Source: Serratia bockelmannii (GTDB lineage Bacteria; Pseudomonadota; Gammaproteobacteria; Enterobacterales; Enterobacteriaceae). From it: a stretch of 64,000 nucleotides of DNA. The stretch spans positions 1,550,001-1,614,000 of the forward strand of contig NZ_VOUX01000033.1 of the NCBI RefSeq assembly GCF_008011855.1. Reading direction: 5' to 3'. Of the stretch, positions 1 to 10,013 are shown piece after piece; positions within the stretch are counted from its first letter, which is position 1; each line of letters opens with the position of its first letter. The position numbers were made by a program, and so were the translations under genes. The notes beneath the pieces are model-generated. The model was given only the letters and a program-made list of their open reading frames with translations. It was not told where the DNA came from and did not search any database.

Positions 1-60
1 TTCATCGTCGAGATGCTGGACATCCAGCCGGGGCAAACTGCCTGGCGTCATCAAACCCAT
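1..60 (-). CDS. pstB: PstB, phosphate ABC transporter ATPase (5' end only)
   Basis: Only the first 20 codons are in the window; the ATG is read leftward from position 60 and the rest lies beyond the left edge. The encoded start (MGLMTPGSLPRLDVQ) resembles the leader of PstB proteins from paired pst loci. A purine-rich Shine-Dalgarno (GGGGAG) precedes it, and it follows pstA by 28 nt on the same strand, the usual pstC-pstA-pstB order. The Walker motifs are outside the window, so the assignment rests on context and the N-terminus. PstB would be the cytoplasmic ATPase driving phosphate import. Confidence 0.75.
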   Translation of the reverse strand, partial: MGLMTPGSLPRLDVQHLDDE

Positions 61-88
61 TACGCACTCCCCAAAAATAGCGTCATTG

Positions 89-1738
89 TTACTGCGACCA
101 TGCTCGGTACCGCTCCCTCAACGAATGGCGGATGCCCATCGCCGCCAGATTCAAACTCACCACGATCGTCACCAGCAAGAAGGCGGTGGCGAACACCAGC
201 GGCCGCGCCGCCTCCACGCTCGGGCTCTGGAATGCCATATCGTAGATCTGGAAGCTCAAATGCATGAACTTCCGCTCCAGGTGCAGATACGGGAAAATCT
301 CGTCCACCGGCAGCACCGGCACCGATTTCACGACCCCCACCAGCATCAGCGGCGCGGTCTCCCCTGCGGCGCGCGCCACCGCCAGGATCAGGCCGGTCAT
401 CATCGCCGGCGCCGCCATCGGCAGCACGATGCGCCACAGCGTCTCGGCCCGGCTGGCGCCCAGCGCCATCGAGCCCTGCCGCAGCGAGGCGGGAATGCGC
501 GACAGCCCTTCCTCGGTGGCGACGATCACCACCGGCAGCGTCAGCAGCGCCAGCGTCAGCGCCGCCCACAGCACGCCGGGCGTGCCGAAGGTCGGGTTAG
601 GCAAAGATTCAGGATAGAACAGCTGATCGAGCGTGCCGCCGATCATATAAACAAAAAAGCCGAGGCCGAAGACGCCGTAGACGATCGAGGGCACGCCGGC
701 CAGATTGACCACCGCGATGCGGATCACCCGCGTCAGCAGATTGTTGCCGGCATATTCGTGCAGATACAGCGCCGCGATCACGCCAAACGGCATCACCACG
801 ATCGACATCAGGATCACCATCAACACCGTACCGAAAATGGCCGGGAACACCCCGCCTTCGGTATTCGCCTCACGCGGGCTGTCGGTGAGAAACTTCTTCA
901 CCTGCTCGCCCCAGTGCATCAGCTTCTCGGTGGTGCTCATGGCGTTCGGGTACCAGGCATCGCGCACCTGGCTGAGCGGAATGGTCAACGTCTGCCCGTG
1001 CATGTCGCGCAGCAGCAACGCGTCGCGCTGGCGATCGCGGTTCAGCCCCGCCAGACGTTCGGACAACAGCTGATACTGCCGCTGCAGCTCCAGCCGTTCG
1101 GCCTTGATGGCGTCCTGTGCGCGGGCGTCCAGCTTATCGTCGCGCTGCAGGCGCTTTTCCCGCAGCCGCAGCGCGTCAAACTGCTGATTGATGCGCGCCA
1201 TGTCGCGGAATTGAATGTCGTGCGCCTGGCGCGAGAGCGCGGCGATTTGCGGCAGGCGCTGCTGCAACGCCTGCCCCAGATTGCGGCCGGTCAGTGGTTG
1301 CCCGTCTTCCAGCAGCCCCGCCAGATAGCCGTAAGCGGTACCGTGGCTGTCGCGTTCCAGCACCAGCAGGCTGCGCGGCGCGCTTTGGCTGCGGATATCG
1401 CTGGCCAGCAAGGTGCGGAAATCCTGCCCCTCGCGTTCGCGGTTGCCGACCTTAATCAGATAACGTTCGACGTTCTGCGCCTCGCCCGGCGGCGTGACGC
1501 CCGCCTCGGCCAGTTGGCGCCGGGAAATGCTTTGTTGCTGGTACAACTCACCGATCACCGTCACCGGCCCAGCGCCGTTCTGATTCAGTTCGAACTGATA
1601 AACCGGGCTCGGCCAGAAATAGCGCATCCCCTGCCCGGCCAGCAGTAGCAGAATGCCGATCAGCGCCAACAGGCTGACGGCCACCGAACCGGCGGTCAGC
1701 CACACCCACGGCGACCCGCTCTTCACCCAGCTCTTCAT
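89..1738 (-). CDS. pstA: PstA, phosphate ABC transporter permease, long form
   Basis: Inner-membrane permease of a high-affinity phosphate importer, 549 aa against roughly 290-300 aa for classical PstA. One N-terminal membrane segment (about residues 14-35) is followed by an extended, probably periplasmic and partly coiled-coil region to about residue 290. The permease domain (about 295-545) then carries six hydrophobic segments and an EAA-type loop (LSRIPASLRQGSMALGASRA) that contacts the ATPase. The start codon overlaps the pstC stop by 4 nt, so the two are translationally coupled. The long form is known from Pseudomonas and some enterobacterial second pst loci; what the extra domain does is not known to me. 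It should share the Pho-box promoter upstream of pstC. Confidence 0.9.
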   Translation of the reverse strand: MKSWVKSGSPWVWLTAGSVAVSLLALIGILLLLAGQGMRYFWPSPVYQFELNQNGAGPVTVIGELYQQQSISRRQLAEAGVTPPGEAQNVERYLIKVGNREREGQDFRTLLASDIRSQSAPRSLLVLERDSHGTAYGYLAGLLEDGQPLTGRNLGQALQQRLPQIAALSRQAHDIQFRDMARINQQFDALRLREKRLQRDDKLDARAQDAIKAERLELQRQYQLLSERLAGLNRDRQRDALLLRDMHGQTLTIPLSQVRDAWYPNAMSTTEKLMHWGEQVKKFLTDSPREANTEGGVFPAIFGTVLMVILMSIVVMPFGVIAALYLHEYAGNNLLTRVIRIAVVNLAGVPSIVYGVFGLGFFVYMIGGTLDQLFYPESLPNPTFGTPGVLWAALTLALLTLPVVIVATEEGLSRIPASLRQGSMALGASRAETLWRIVLPMAAPAMMTGLILAVARAAGETAPLMLVGVVKSVPVLPVDEIFPYLHLERKFMHLSFQIYDMAFQSPSVEAARPLVFATAFLLVTIVVSLNLAAMGIRHSLRERYRAWSQ

Positions 1739-3906
1739 GGCGCCTCCTGATTCGGCGTGTAACGCTTACGCAACCGCAGGCGCACCGCCTCCGCCAGCGT
1801 GTTGAACACGAAGGTGAAGACAAACAGCACCAGCGCAGTCAGGAACAGCACGCGGTAATGGCTGCTGCCGGAAACCGCCTCCGGCATTTCAATGGCGATG
1901 TTGGCCGCCAGCGCGCGCAGCCCCTGGAACAGGCTGCCGTCGATAATCGGCGTGTTGCCGGTAGCCATCAGCACGATCATGGTTTCCCCCACCGCGCGGC
2001 CAAAGCCGATCATCAGCGCGGAGAAAATGCCGGCGCTGGCGGAAGGCAGCACCACCTTGATCACCGTCTGCCATTGGGTGGCGCCCAGCGCCAAAGAGCC
2101 CTGGCTCAGGGTGGCCGGCACGCTGAACAGCGCGTCCTCCGCCAGCGAGAAGATGATCGGCACCAGCGCGAAGCCCATCGCCACGCCCACCACCAGCGCA
2201 TTACGCTGGTCATAATTATCCCCCAGCCAGAAATGCAACGGCTCACCGAACAGCGCCACCTCCAGCCACGGCCCCAGGCTGAACGCCAGCCATACCGTCA
2301 ATGCCAGCAGCGGCAACAGCAACAGCAGATCGACGCCCGGCCGGCAGCGCGGCATAAAACGATGGGTCAACGCGCCGCACAGCAGCACCGCCGCCGCCAG
2401 CAGCAGCGGCAACGCCAGCACCGCCAACAGATACTGCTCGATGATCGGCGCCAGCCAGATGCCGGCCACCAGCCCGATCACCACCGTCGGCAGCGCGCCC
2501 ATCACTTCGATAGCCGGTTTGATCACCCGTCGTAGCCCCGCCGTCATAAAGTAAGCGGTATAGATGGCGCCGGCCAAGGCCAAGGGTATGGCGAACAGCA
2601 TCGCGTAAGCCGCCGCCTTGAAGGTGCCGAAGATCACCGGCATCAGGCTGAATTTGGGTTGGTAGCTGTCTTCGCCGGAGGTGGACTGCCAGACGTAGGC
2701 CGGCTGCGGGTAGTTCTCATACCACACCTTGCCCCACAGCGAACGCCAGGTGACGTCCGGATACGGGTTGTCGAGCGCATAGCGCTGCCAGCCCTGCGCG
2801 CTCTCCAGCAGCAGACCATCGCCGCGCGGCGCGAACGCCATCTGCCGCACCTCGGCACCCAAACGGGTATTCAGCAGCGGCTGCGGTTGAATGGCGGAAA
2901 ATAACGAGAAGCCGCCATCGGGCCGCAGAGTGGCGAACACACGGCGGTAAGGCTCGGCCACCGTCAGCTCCTGCCCGTCAGCACCGTGATCGAAATGCTG
3001 CACCGGCGTCAGGCGCCAGCGCCGATCTTTTTCCACCTCGAACCACTCGCGCAGATTGCCGTCGGCGCCCTTGATCAGCAGCGCGCTACCGCCGGGCAGC
3101 GCCGTCATCTGATACGGGGCGTGTTCGCCAAGGGTACGCGTTTCACGCAGCTGCAGCTGCGCGCCGTCGATCTGATAACGCGCCAGCCGGTTGCCGTTCA
3201 GCAGGTAAAGCTGGCGGCCATCCGGCGTCAGCACCAGTTGCTCCCCGTCGTGCTCCAGCGGACGCTCGCTGAACTGCGGCGGCCGGTCGGGGCTGAAGCG
3301 ACCGAACACCAGGCGCCGATCGTCGGTCACCCCGGCCAACAGATACTGCCCGCGATGCGCATCCGCCAACGACAGCAGTTTCAGCGGTTTGTTCTGCGGA
3401 TCCAGCGCCAACGGCTGTTGCCCAAGCGGGAACTGCCACTGCGGCCGGCCGTTTTCCGCCGTCGCGAAGTCCGCGCGTGCCACCACCAACCGGCCGTTGG
3501 CCTGCGCCAGCGCAAACAGATCGCGCTCTCCGGCAGCCTGCGCGAGCAGCGCCGGTTTGGCCAGCAGCGTCTGCTGCACCAGCGGCGTCTGGGCCTGGCC
3601 GCTCGGCGCCGGCGTCAGACGATAAAATTGCCCCGCGCCCTGCGCGTCGATGCGATAACCCACGCGCTGCTGCACGTCCATGCCCAGCGCCAGCGCCGGG
3701 GCCGACACCGCGATCGGCAGCGGCTGAGCCTGCCCAAGCGAGGCCGGTTTGAACAGCGGCAGCACCGCAAACAGCAGATAAACGAAGATCAGCATCAACG
3801 TCATCAGCACCATCAGCCCGCTGGCGGTCACTGCCGCCTGCACGCCGCGGTCGATGCGCCCGCGCATGCGATCTCGGGGATGTTGATTGGCCGTCGTCTG
3901 TGTCAT
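1735..3906 (-). CDS. pstC: PstC, phosphate ABC transporter permease with large periplasmic domain
   Basis: Partner permease of PstA, 723 aa where classical PstC is about 320 aa. A cytoplasmic leader and one membrane helix (about residues 32-55) are followed by a large periplasmic region (about 60-410) rich in short beta-strand-like repeats, possibly propeller-like. The permease domain (about 425-710) includes an EAA-type loop (PATLSQGSLALGATQWQTV). It is first in the leftward operon, and three Pho boxes lie 53-85 bp upstream of the ATG. No periplasmic phosphate-binding protein PstS is encoded upstream; the divergent neighbour is ppk. Either PstS comes from another locus or the extra periplasmic domains substitute for part of its role; the second idea is inference. 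Confidence 0.88.
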   Translation of the reverse strand: MTQTTANQHPRDRMRGRIDRGVQAAVTASGLMVLMTLMLIFVYLLFAVLPLFKPASLGQAQPLPIAVSAPALALGMDVQQRVGYRIDAQGAGQFYRLTPAPSGQAQTPLVQQTLLAKPALLAQAAGERDLFALAQANGRLVVARADFATAENGRPQWQFPLGQQPLALDPQNKPLKLLSLADAHRGQYLLAGVTDDRRLVFGRFSPDRPPQFSERPLEHDGEQLVLTPDGRQLYLLNGNRLARYQIDGAQLQLRETRTLGEHAPYQMTALPGGSALLIKGADGNLREWFEVEKDRRWRLTPVQHFDHGADGQELTVAEPYRRVFATLRPDGGFSLFSAIQPQPLLNTRLGAEVRQMAFAPRGDGLLLESAQGWQRYALDNPYPDVTWRSLWGKVWYENYPQPAYVWQSTSGEDSYQPKFSLMPVIFGTFKAAAYAMLFAIPLALAGAIYTAYFMTAGLRRVIKPAIEVMGALPTVVIGLVAGIWLAPIIEQYLLAVLALPLLLAAAVLLCGALTHRFMPRCRPGVDLLLLLPLLALTVWLAFSLGPWLEVALFGEPLHFWLGDNYDQRNALVVGVAMGFALVPIIFSLAEDALFSVPATLSQGSLALGATQWQTVIKVVLPSASAGIFSALMIGFGRAVGETMIVLMATGNTPIIDGSLFQGLRALAANIAIEMPEAVSGSSHYRVLFLTALVLFVFTFVFNTLAEAVRLRLRKRYTPNQEAP

Positions 3907-3958
3907 GTGTCTCGCTGTCGCTGATGTAATCGGGCTTACGCCGTAAGATAACCGGGCA

Positions 3959-3991
3959 TCTTATGTCAGTTTTATGACGTTTGCATGACAA
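3959..3991 (-). promoter_or_regulatory. Three tandem Pho boxes (PhoB sites) upstream of pstC
   Basis: Read leftward there are three consecutive 11-bp units, each a 7-bp box plus 4 A/T-rich bases: TTGTCAT (3981-3991 unit), ACGTCAT (3970-3980 unit) and CTGACAT (3959-3969 unit). The PhoB box is CTGTCAT repeated every 11 bp. Spacing and orientation fit direct PhoB activation of pstCAB under phosphate starvation. Confidence 0.85.
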
Positions 3992-4302
3992 AGTTACCCA
4001 CCCTAACCCAGGTTTTTTACGCTACAAACAGACAATATGAAGTTGATATATTGCTGAAAAATGACCACAAACACGCTTTATAATGCCAAAAATAAGCCTG
4101 CTAACCGTCATTTCATGCTAATCACTTCACTGCCGAACATCCCGCCTCGGCGAAAATTTATTGCCGCCGAAAAACGCCGCGCGCCAACGCAGTGGATATG
4201 TTGGACTTTCCTGTCAATCTCTCGCAATAATGATGAAGGACACTAGAGCGGCATCCGGGCGCTGCGTCCCGGATCCTATTCTAAATTTGAACTGGAGTGG
4301 CA
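3992..4302. other. Divergent intergenic region between pstC and ppk
   Basis: About 310 bp with no convincing gene. It is A/T-rich near the pst side (about 4010-4120), and the ppk promoter should lie here. A 61-codon reading frame inside it lacks a ribosome-binding site and recognisable similarity. I could not fix a unique -35/-10 pair for ppk. Confidence 0.5.
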
Positions 4303-6366
4303 ATGGGTCAGGAAAAGCTCTACATCGAAAAAGAACTAAGCTGGTTATCCTTTAATGAACGCGTGTTGCAGGAAGCCGCAGATAAGAGCAATCCCCTGAT
4401 TGAACGTATGCGTTTTCTGGGCATTTACTCCAACAACCTCGACGAGTTCTATAAAGTCCGCTTCGCCGATCTCAAACGGCGCATCCTGATCAGCGAAGAG
4501 CAAGGCTCCGCCGGTTCCTCGCGCCACCTGCTGAAAAAGATCCAGGCCAAGGTGCTGAAAACCGATCAGGAGTTCGACGGCCTGTACAACGATCTGCTGC
4601 TGGAAATGGCCCGCAACCAGATCTTCCTGATCAACGAACGCCAGGTGTCCGAGAACCAGCAAATCTGGCTGCGGCAATATTTCAAACAACATCTGCGCCA
4701 GCACATCACGCCGATCCTGATCAACCACGACACCAACCTGGTGCAGTTCCTGAAAGACGACTACACCTATCTGGCGGTGGAGATCATCCGCGGCGCCCGC
4801 ACCGACTATGCGCTGCTGGAGATCCCGTCCGACAAGGTGCCGCGCTTCGTCAATCTGCCGCCGGAAGCGCCGCGCCGCCGTAAGCCAATGATCCTGCTGG
4901 ACAACATTCTGCGTTACTGCCTAGACGATATCTTCAAGGGCTTCTTCGACTACGATGCGCTCAACGCCTATTCGATGAAAATGACCCGCGACGCGGAGTA
5001 CGATCTGGTCACCGAAATGGAATCCAGCCTGCTGGAACTGATGTCCTCCAGCCTGAAACAGCGCCTGACCGCCGAGCCGGTGCGCTTTGTTTATCAGCGC
5101 GACATGCCGAACGAAATGGTGGAACTGCTGCGCGGCAAGCTGGGCATCTCCAACTACGATTCGGTGATCGCCGGCGGCCGCTACCACAACTTCAAAGATT
5201 TCATCAGTTTCCCGAACGTCGGCAAGGCCAATCTGGTCAACAAGCCGCTGCCGCGCCTGCGCCACATCTGGTTCGACGGTTTCCGCAACGGCTTCGACGC
5301 CATTCGTGAAAAAGACGTGCTGCTCTACTACCCGTACCACACCTTCGAGCACGTGCTGGAGCTGCTGCGCCAGGCGTCGTTCGATCCGAGCGTGTTGGCG
5401 ATCAAAATCAACATCTACCGAGTGGCGAAAGATTCGCGCATCATCGAATCGATGATCCACGCCGCGCACAACGGCAAGAAGGTCACGGTGGTGGTCGAGC
5501 TGCAGGCGCGCTTCGACGAAGAAGCCAACATTCACTGGGCGAAGCGCCTGACCGAGGCCGGCGTACACGTGATCTTCTCCGCACCGGGCCTGAAAATCCA
5601 CGCCAAGCTGTTCCTGATTTCACGCCGTGAAGGCGATGACATTGTGCGCTATGCTCATATCGGCACCGGCAACTTTAACGAAAAAACCGCGCGCATCTAC
5701 ACCGACTATTCGCTGTTGACCGCCGATTCACGCATCACCAACGAGGTGCGCCGGGTATTCAACTTTATCGAGAACCCCTACCGGCCGGTCACCTTCGACA
5801 ACCTGATGGTGTCGCCGCAGAACTCGCGCCTGAAGCTGTATGAGCTGATCGACAACGAAATCGCCAACGCGCAGGCCGGGGAACAGGCCGGCATTATGTT
5901 GAAAATAAATAATCTGGTGGATAAAGGACTGGTAGATCGGTTATATACCGCGTCCGGCGCCGGCGTGAAGATCCGCCTGCTGGTGCGGGGCATGTGTTCC
6001 CTGATTCCCAACCTGCCGGGGATCAGCGACAATATTCAGGTGATCAGCATCGTCGATCGCTTTTTGGAACACGATCGGGTTTACGTTTTCGACAATAAAG
6101 GTGACAAACGGGTGTATCTGTCCTCCGCCGACTGGATGACCCGCAACATAGATTACCGTATCGAAGTGGCGGTATCGCTGCTGGATCCGGCGCTGAAACA
6201 GCGCGTTCTGGACATTCTGGAGATCCTGTTCAGCGATACGGTCAAGGCCCGTTATGTGGATAAAGAACTGAGCAACCAGTACGTGCCGCGCGGCAACCGC
6301 CGCAAAGTGCGCGCCCAGGTGGCTATTTACGAGTATTTAAAAGCTCTGGAACAACCAGGACAGTAG
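4303..6366 (+). CDS. ppk: Polyphosphate kinase 1
   Basis: Membrane-associated enzyme that reversibly polymerises the ATP gamma-phosphate into polyphosphate. The 687-aa product matches E. coli Ppk from [20 protein letters not shown] to the Arg/Lys-rich C-terminus. The phospholipase-D-like catalytic histidines are in KIHAKLF (His433, the autophosphorylated residue) and [11 protein letters not shown] (His452). An in-frame GTG lies 6 nt earlier at 4297, but ATG 4303 sits 5 nt behind GGAG and matches the family start. ppx follows after 10 nt, forming the standard ppk-ppx operon; proximity to a Pho-regulated pst operon ties phosphate uptake to storage. Confidence 0.98.
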   Translation: MGQEKLYIEKELSWLSFNERVLQEAADKSNPLIERMRFLGIYSNNLDEFYKVRFADLKRRILISEEQGSAGSSRHLLKKIQAKVLKTDQEFDGLYNDLLLEMARNQIFLINERQVSENQQIWLRQYFKQHLRQHITPILINHDTNLVQFLKDDYTYLAVEIIRGARTDYALLEIPSDKVPRFVNLPPEAPRRRKPMILLDNILRYCLDDIFKGFFDYDALNAYSMKMTRDAEYDLVTEMESSLLELMSSSLKQRLTAEPVRFVYQRDMPNEMVELLRGKLGISNYDSVIAGGRYHNFKDFISFPNVGKANLVNKPLPRLRHIWFDGFRNGFDAIREKDVLLYYPYHTFEHVLELLRQASFDPSVLAIKINIYRVAKDSRIIESMIHAAHNGKKVTVVVELQARFDEEANIHWAKRLTEAGVHVIFSAPGLKIHAKLFLISRREGDDIVRYAHIGTGNFNEKTARIYTDYSLLTADSRITNEVRRVFNFIENPYRPVTFDNLMVSPQNSRLKLYELIDNEIANAQAGEQAGIMLKINNLVDKGLVDRLYTASGAGVKIRLLVRGMCSLIPNLPGISDNIQVISIVDRFLEHDRVYVFDNKGDKRVYLSSADWMTRNIDYRIEVAVSLLDPALKQRVLDILEILFSDTVKARYVDKELSNQYVPRGNRRKVRAQVAIYEYLKALEQPGQ

Positions 6367-6376
6367 GCCAGCAACT

Positions 6377-7927
6377 ATGCCGCTAAAAAACACTGCATCG
6401 AACAAACCGCAGGAAATCGCCGCCATCGACCTCGGGTCGAACAGCTTCCACATGGTGATCGCCCGCGTCGTCAACGGCGCTTTACAGGTATTGGGCCGTT
6501 TGAAACAACGGGTACATCTCGCCGACGGATTGGACAGCAACAACGTACTCAGTGAAGAGGCGATAGAACGCGGCCTGGCCTGCCTGGCGCTGTTTGCCGA
6601 ACGGCTGCAGGGCTTCCCGGCGGATAACGTCACCATCGTCGGGACCCACACCCTGCGCCAGGCGGTGAACGCCGAAGTATTCCTCAAGCGCGCCGCCAAA
6701 GTGATCCCCTACCCGATCGAAATCATCGCCGGCCAGGAAGAGGCGCGCCTGATCTTCATGGGCGTGGAACACACCCAGCCGGAGAAAGGCCGCAAGCTGG
6801 TGATCGACATCGGCGGCGGCTCCACCGAGCTGGTGATCGGCGAAGACTTCGAGCCGCTGCTGGCGGAAAGCCGCCGCATGGGCTGCGTCAGCTTCGCCCA
6901 GCTGTTCTTCCCCGGCGGAGAGATCAGCAAAAACAACTTCCGCCGCGCGCGGCTGGCGGCGGCACAGAAGCTGGAAACGCTGGCCTGGCAGTACCGCATT
7001 CAGGGCTGGCAGTACGCGCTGGGCGCCTCGGGTACCATCAAGGCCGCCCACGAAGTGCTGGTGGCGATGGGAGAAAAAGACGGTCTCATCACCCTGGAAC
7101 GCCTGGAAATGCTCGCCGAACAGGTGCTGCAGTTCAAAAGCTTCGGCTCGCTGAGCCTGCCGGGGCTGTCGGAAGACCGCCAATCGGTGTTCGTGCCGGG
7201 GTTGGCTATCCTGTGCGGCGTGTTCGACGCGCTGGCGATCCGCGATCTGCGCTTGTCCGACGGCGCGCTGCGCGAAGGCGTGCTGTATGAAATGGAAGGC
7301 CGTTTCCGCCACCAGGACATCCGCAGCCGCACCGCCAAGAGCCTGGCCGATCACTACAACATCGACCGCGAACAGGCCAAACGGGTGCTGGAAACCACCG
7401 AGTTGCTCTACTCACAGTGGATGGCGCAAAACACCAAGCTGGCGCATCCGCAGCTGGAGGCCCTGCTGAAATGGGCCGCCATGCTGCACGAGGTGGGGCT
7501 GAGCATCAACCACAGCGGCATGCACCGCCATTCGGCCTACATTCTGCAAAACTCCAACCTGCCTGGCTTCAATCAGGAACAGCAGCTGCTGCTGGCGGCG
7601 CTGGTGCGCTTCCACCGCAAGGCGATCAAGCTGGAAGAGCTGCCGCGCCTTAACCTGTTCAAGAAGAAACACTACCTGCCGCTGATCCAGCTGCTGCGTC
7701 TGAGCACCCTGCTCAACAACCAGCGTCAGTCGACCACCACGCCGGAAACGCTGCGCCTGACCACCGACGACAACCACTGGACGCTGCGTTTCCCGGCCGG
7801 CTACCTGGCGCAAAACAACCTGGTGCAGTTGGACTTCGAGCGCGAGCAGGCCTACTGGAACGACGTCGTCGGCTGGAAGCTGCTGATCGACGAAGAAGGC
7901 TCGCAAGACGAACAGCGCTCCGCCTGA
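6377..7927 (+). CDS. ppx: Exopolyphosphatase
   Basis: Ppx removes terminal phosphate from polyphosphate and can hydrolyse pppGpp. The 516-aa protein has the actin-like ASKHA fold of the Ppx/GppA family: phosphate-1 loop [17 protein letters not shown] near residues 16-32, phosphate-2 loop [13 protein letters not shown] near 142-154, and a C-terminal HD-like helical region (about 310-510). It lies 10 nt downstream of ppk in the same transcription unit. Its own ribosome-binding site is weak, suggesting translational coupling. A strong terminator follows the stop codon. Confidence 0.97.
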   Translation: MPLKNTASNKPQEIAAIDLGSNSFHMVIARVVNGALQVLGRLKQRVHLADGLDSNNVLSEEAIERGLACLALFAERLQGFPADNVTIVGTHTLRQAVNAEVFLKRAAKVIPYPIEIIAGQEEARLIFMGVEHTQPEKGRKLVIDIGGGSTELVIGEDFEPLLAESRRMGCVSFAQLFFPGGEISKNNFRRARLAAAQKLETLAWQYRIQGWQYALGASGTIKAAHEVLVAMGEKDGLITLERLEMLAEQVLQFKSFGSLSLPGLSEDRQSVFVPGLAILCGVFDALAIRDLRLSDGALREGVLYEMEGRFRHQDIRSRTAKSLADHYNIDREQAKRVLETTELLYSQWMAQNTKLAHPQLEALLKWAAMLHEVGLSINHSGMHRHSAYILQNSNLPGFNQEQQLLLAALVRFHRKAIKLEELPRLNLFKKKHYLPLIQLLRLSTLLNNQRQSTTTPETLRLTTDDNHWTLRFPAGYLAQNNLVQLDFEREQAYWNDVVGWKLLIDEEGSQDEQRSA

Positions 7928-7934
7928 TCCTTCG

Positions 7935-7958
7935 CCCCCTGCCAGCCAGGGGGTTTTT
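7935..7958 (+). terminator. Rho-independent terminator after ppx
   Basis: Stem CCCCCTG (7935-7941) with CAGGGGG (7947-7953), loop of 5 nt, then TTTTT. It closes the ppk-ppx unit. Confidence 0.9.
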
Positions 7959-8108
7959 CTTTCCGCCCCCGCTCCGCCAACCTAAACGAAACCCTAATAC
8001 GGCGCGCCGCTCGCCGGAAAAAAATGGACAACTTTTGTCATCAGCGCCTAAAATCCGGTTACAAATTCTCGAGCGAATAACACAGGACACCGGCATACCG
8101 GGTGATAT

Positions 8109-8291
8109 ATGCGCAAGAAAACCACCGGACAGATGACGAAGATAGTGTTGTTTATCAGCTTTATCATTTTAGTCGGCCGACTGCTGTACGCCGCCGTGGT
8201 GGCGGTGCCTCATCATCAGGAAAAAAAGCAGGCCGCTGCGCAAAACGCCGCCGAAGTCAGCGCGCCGCAACAGGACGCCTCCTCTGAATAA
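8109..8291 (+). CDS. YfgG-like small membrane protein (DUF2633)
   Basis: A 60-aa protein with a basic N-terminus (MRKKTTGQMTKI), one hydrophobic segment (about residues 11-31) and a polar Gln/Ala/Glu-rich tail. This matches the layout of E. coli YfgG, implicated in tolerance of nickel and cobalt stress. It lies between the ppx terminator and mgtE, as yfgG lies near ppx in E. coli. The ribosome-binding site is weak (GGTGAT). The family call comes from the MTKIVLFISFIILVGR segment; the function is only known by analogy. Confidence 0.75.
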   Translation: MRKKTTGQMTKIVLFISFIILVGRLLYAAVVAVPHHQEKKQAAAQNAAEVSAPQQDASSE

Positions 8292-8394
8292 CCGCCGCGC
8301 CCCGTCCGTTTCATAAAAATGACTCCGGCACTCGCTATGCTCTATCTTTTAATGAGCCTGCGTCAGGAACGCCGAGCGCCCGTTAAGGAACACC

Positions 8395-9828
8395 ATGTCA
8401 GCCGCAACCCATAACGTCAAAAAAGTCGCTGAACACCGCCAGCGCATTCTTACTCTGTTGTTGAACAATAAGGAATTGGTCGACGGCATTCTCGGCCGGC
8501 CGGGGGATGAACACGCCCTCAGCCAAAGCGAACGGCTGAACCAGACGGCGGAAATTACCGGCCTGCTGGACGACATGCACGCCGCCGACCTGGCGGACCT
8601 GCTGGAAGCGCTGCCGCAGGACGAACGCATGGCGCTGTGGCGGCTGGTGGGCAACAGCAAGCGCGGCCAGACGCTGGTGGAAGTCGCCGAGCCGGTCTGG
8701 GACAGCCTGATCGAGGAAATGAGCGACAAAGACCTGCTCAAGGCGATCAAAACGCTGGATGTCGACGAACAGGCCTACCTGGCGCAATACCTGCCGCGTA
8801 ACCTGATGGGCCGGTTGCTGACCTCGCTGGAGCCGGAGCAGCGCGCCCAGGTGCGCGAGATGAGCCAATACGCCAAAGACAGCGTCGGCTGGATGATGGA
8901 TTTCGAACTGGTGACGGTGCGGCCGGACGTCACGCTCGGCGCGGTGCACCGCTTTTTGCGCATGCGCAAAACCATTCCCGACGCCACCGATAAACTGTTC
9001 GTCACCGACCGCAAAAACACCCTGCTGGGCGAGCTGCCGCTGACCGCGGTGCTGCTGAACGATCCGGAGATCCCGGTGCGCGACGTGATGGACAGCGATC
9101 CCGCCACCTTTCAGCCCGAAGACAAGGCCGATGATGCGGCCGGCGCCTTCGAACGTTATGACCTGATCAGCGCCCCGGTGGTTGATGCCAAAGGCAAACT
9201 GATGGGCCGCCTGACCATCGAAGAGATCGTCGACGCCGTCAACGAAGAGAGCGACACCAATTTGCGCCGCATGGGCGGTTTGAGCCCGGAAGAAGACGTG
9301 TTCGCCCCGGTCAGCAAGGCGGTCAAGACCCGCTGGGCCTGGCTGGCGATCAACCTCTGCACCGCATTCATCGCCTCCCGCGTGATCGGCCTGTTCGAAC
9401 ACACCATTTCCCAGCTGGTGGCGCTGGCGGCGCTGATGCCGATCGTCGCCGGCATCGGCGGCAACACCGGCAACCAGACCATCACCATGATCGTGCGCGC
9501 GCTGGCGCTGCACCAGATCGAAGTCGGCAATATCTCGCGCCTGATGTTGAGGGAGCTGGGCGTCGCCATCATCAACGGCGTGGTGTGGGGCGGCATCATG
9601 GGCGTGATCACCTGGCTGCTGTATGGCGACGCGGCGATGGGCGGCGTAATGACGCTGGCGATGCTGCTCAACCTGCTGCTGGCGGCGCTGATGGGCGTGG
9701 TGATCCCGATGACCATGCTCAAACTGGGCCGCGATCCGGCGGTCGGCTCCAGCGTGCTCATCACCGCGCTGACCGACACCGGCGGCTTCTTCATCTTCCT
9801 CGGCCTCGCCACCCTGTTCCTGCTGTAA
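8395..9828 (+). CDS. mgtE: Magnesium transporter MgtE
   Basis: Mg2+-gated Mg2+ channel of the inner membrane, 477 aa, the usual length. Order: cytoplasmic MgtE_N superhelix (about residues 30-135), tandem CBS domains (about 140-265), a linking helix and five membrane helices (about 310-477). The conserved pore segment PIVAGIGGNTGNQTITMIVR is present near 349-368. The start has AAGGA 6 nt upstream. It appears monocistronic and is closed by a strong terminator. I saw no M-box-type leader in the 100 bp upstream. Confidence 0.95.
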   Translation: MSAATHNVKKVAEHRQRILTLLLNNKELVDGILGRPGDEHALSQSERLNQTAEITGLLDDMHAADLADLLEALPQDERMALWRLVGNSKRGQTLVEVAEPVWDSLIEEMSDKDLLKAIKTLDVDEQAYLAQYLPRNLMGRLLTSLEPEQRAQVREMSQYAKDSVGWMMDFELVTVRPDVTLGAVHRFLRMRKTIPDATDKLFVTDRKNTLLGELPLTAVLLNDPEIPVRDVMDSDPATFQPEDKADDAAGAFERYDLISAPVVDAKGKLMGRLTIEEIVDAVNEESDTNLRRMGGLSPEEDVFAPVSKAVKTRWAWLAINLCTAFIASRVIGLFEHTISQLVALAALMPIVAGIGGNTGNQTITMIVRALALHQIEVGNISRLMLRELGVAIINGVVWGGIMGVITWLLYGDAAMGGVMTLAMLLNLLLAALMGVVIPMTMLKLGRDPAVGSSVLITALTDTGGFFIFLGLATLFLL

Positions 9829-9835
9829 GACGCTC

Positions 9836-9860
9836 AAAGCCGGCCCCGCGCCGGCTTTTT
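9836..9860 (+). terminator. Rho-independent terminator after mgtE
   Basis: Stem AAAGCCGGC (9836-9844) with GCCGGCTTT (9850-9858), loop CCCGC, T-run to 9860. Confidence 0.9.
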
Positions 9861-10013
9861 CGTCATTCTGTCGCCGGGCCTGCGCTAATGCAGTAAAGTC
9901 GGCCCTCCCGGTAGGTTTTCCTCTCACGCTGTACTACCCTTTGCCAATAAATCGCCTTAATTCATTCACGTCATGAATTCAATCACAGGCAGAGGCCATC
10001 GGTAAGGGTATCT

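Noticed and set aside
86-1648. 520-codon open frame opposite pstA
   Set aside because: His/Arg/Gln-rich translation without recognisable domains, complementary to a conserved gene in high-G+C DNA; the expected shadow of pstA codon use.
4061-4246. 61-codon frame upstream of ppk
   Set aside because: No ribosome-binding site or domain; composition like non-coding DNA.
8398-9927. 509-codon open frame opposite mgtE
   Set aside because: Same composition artefact; mgtE has a clear start, domains and terminator.
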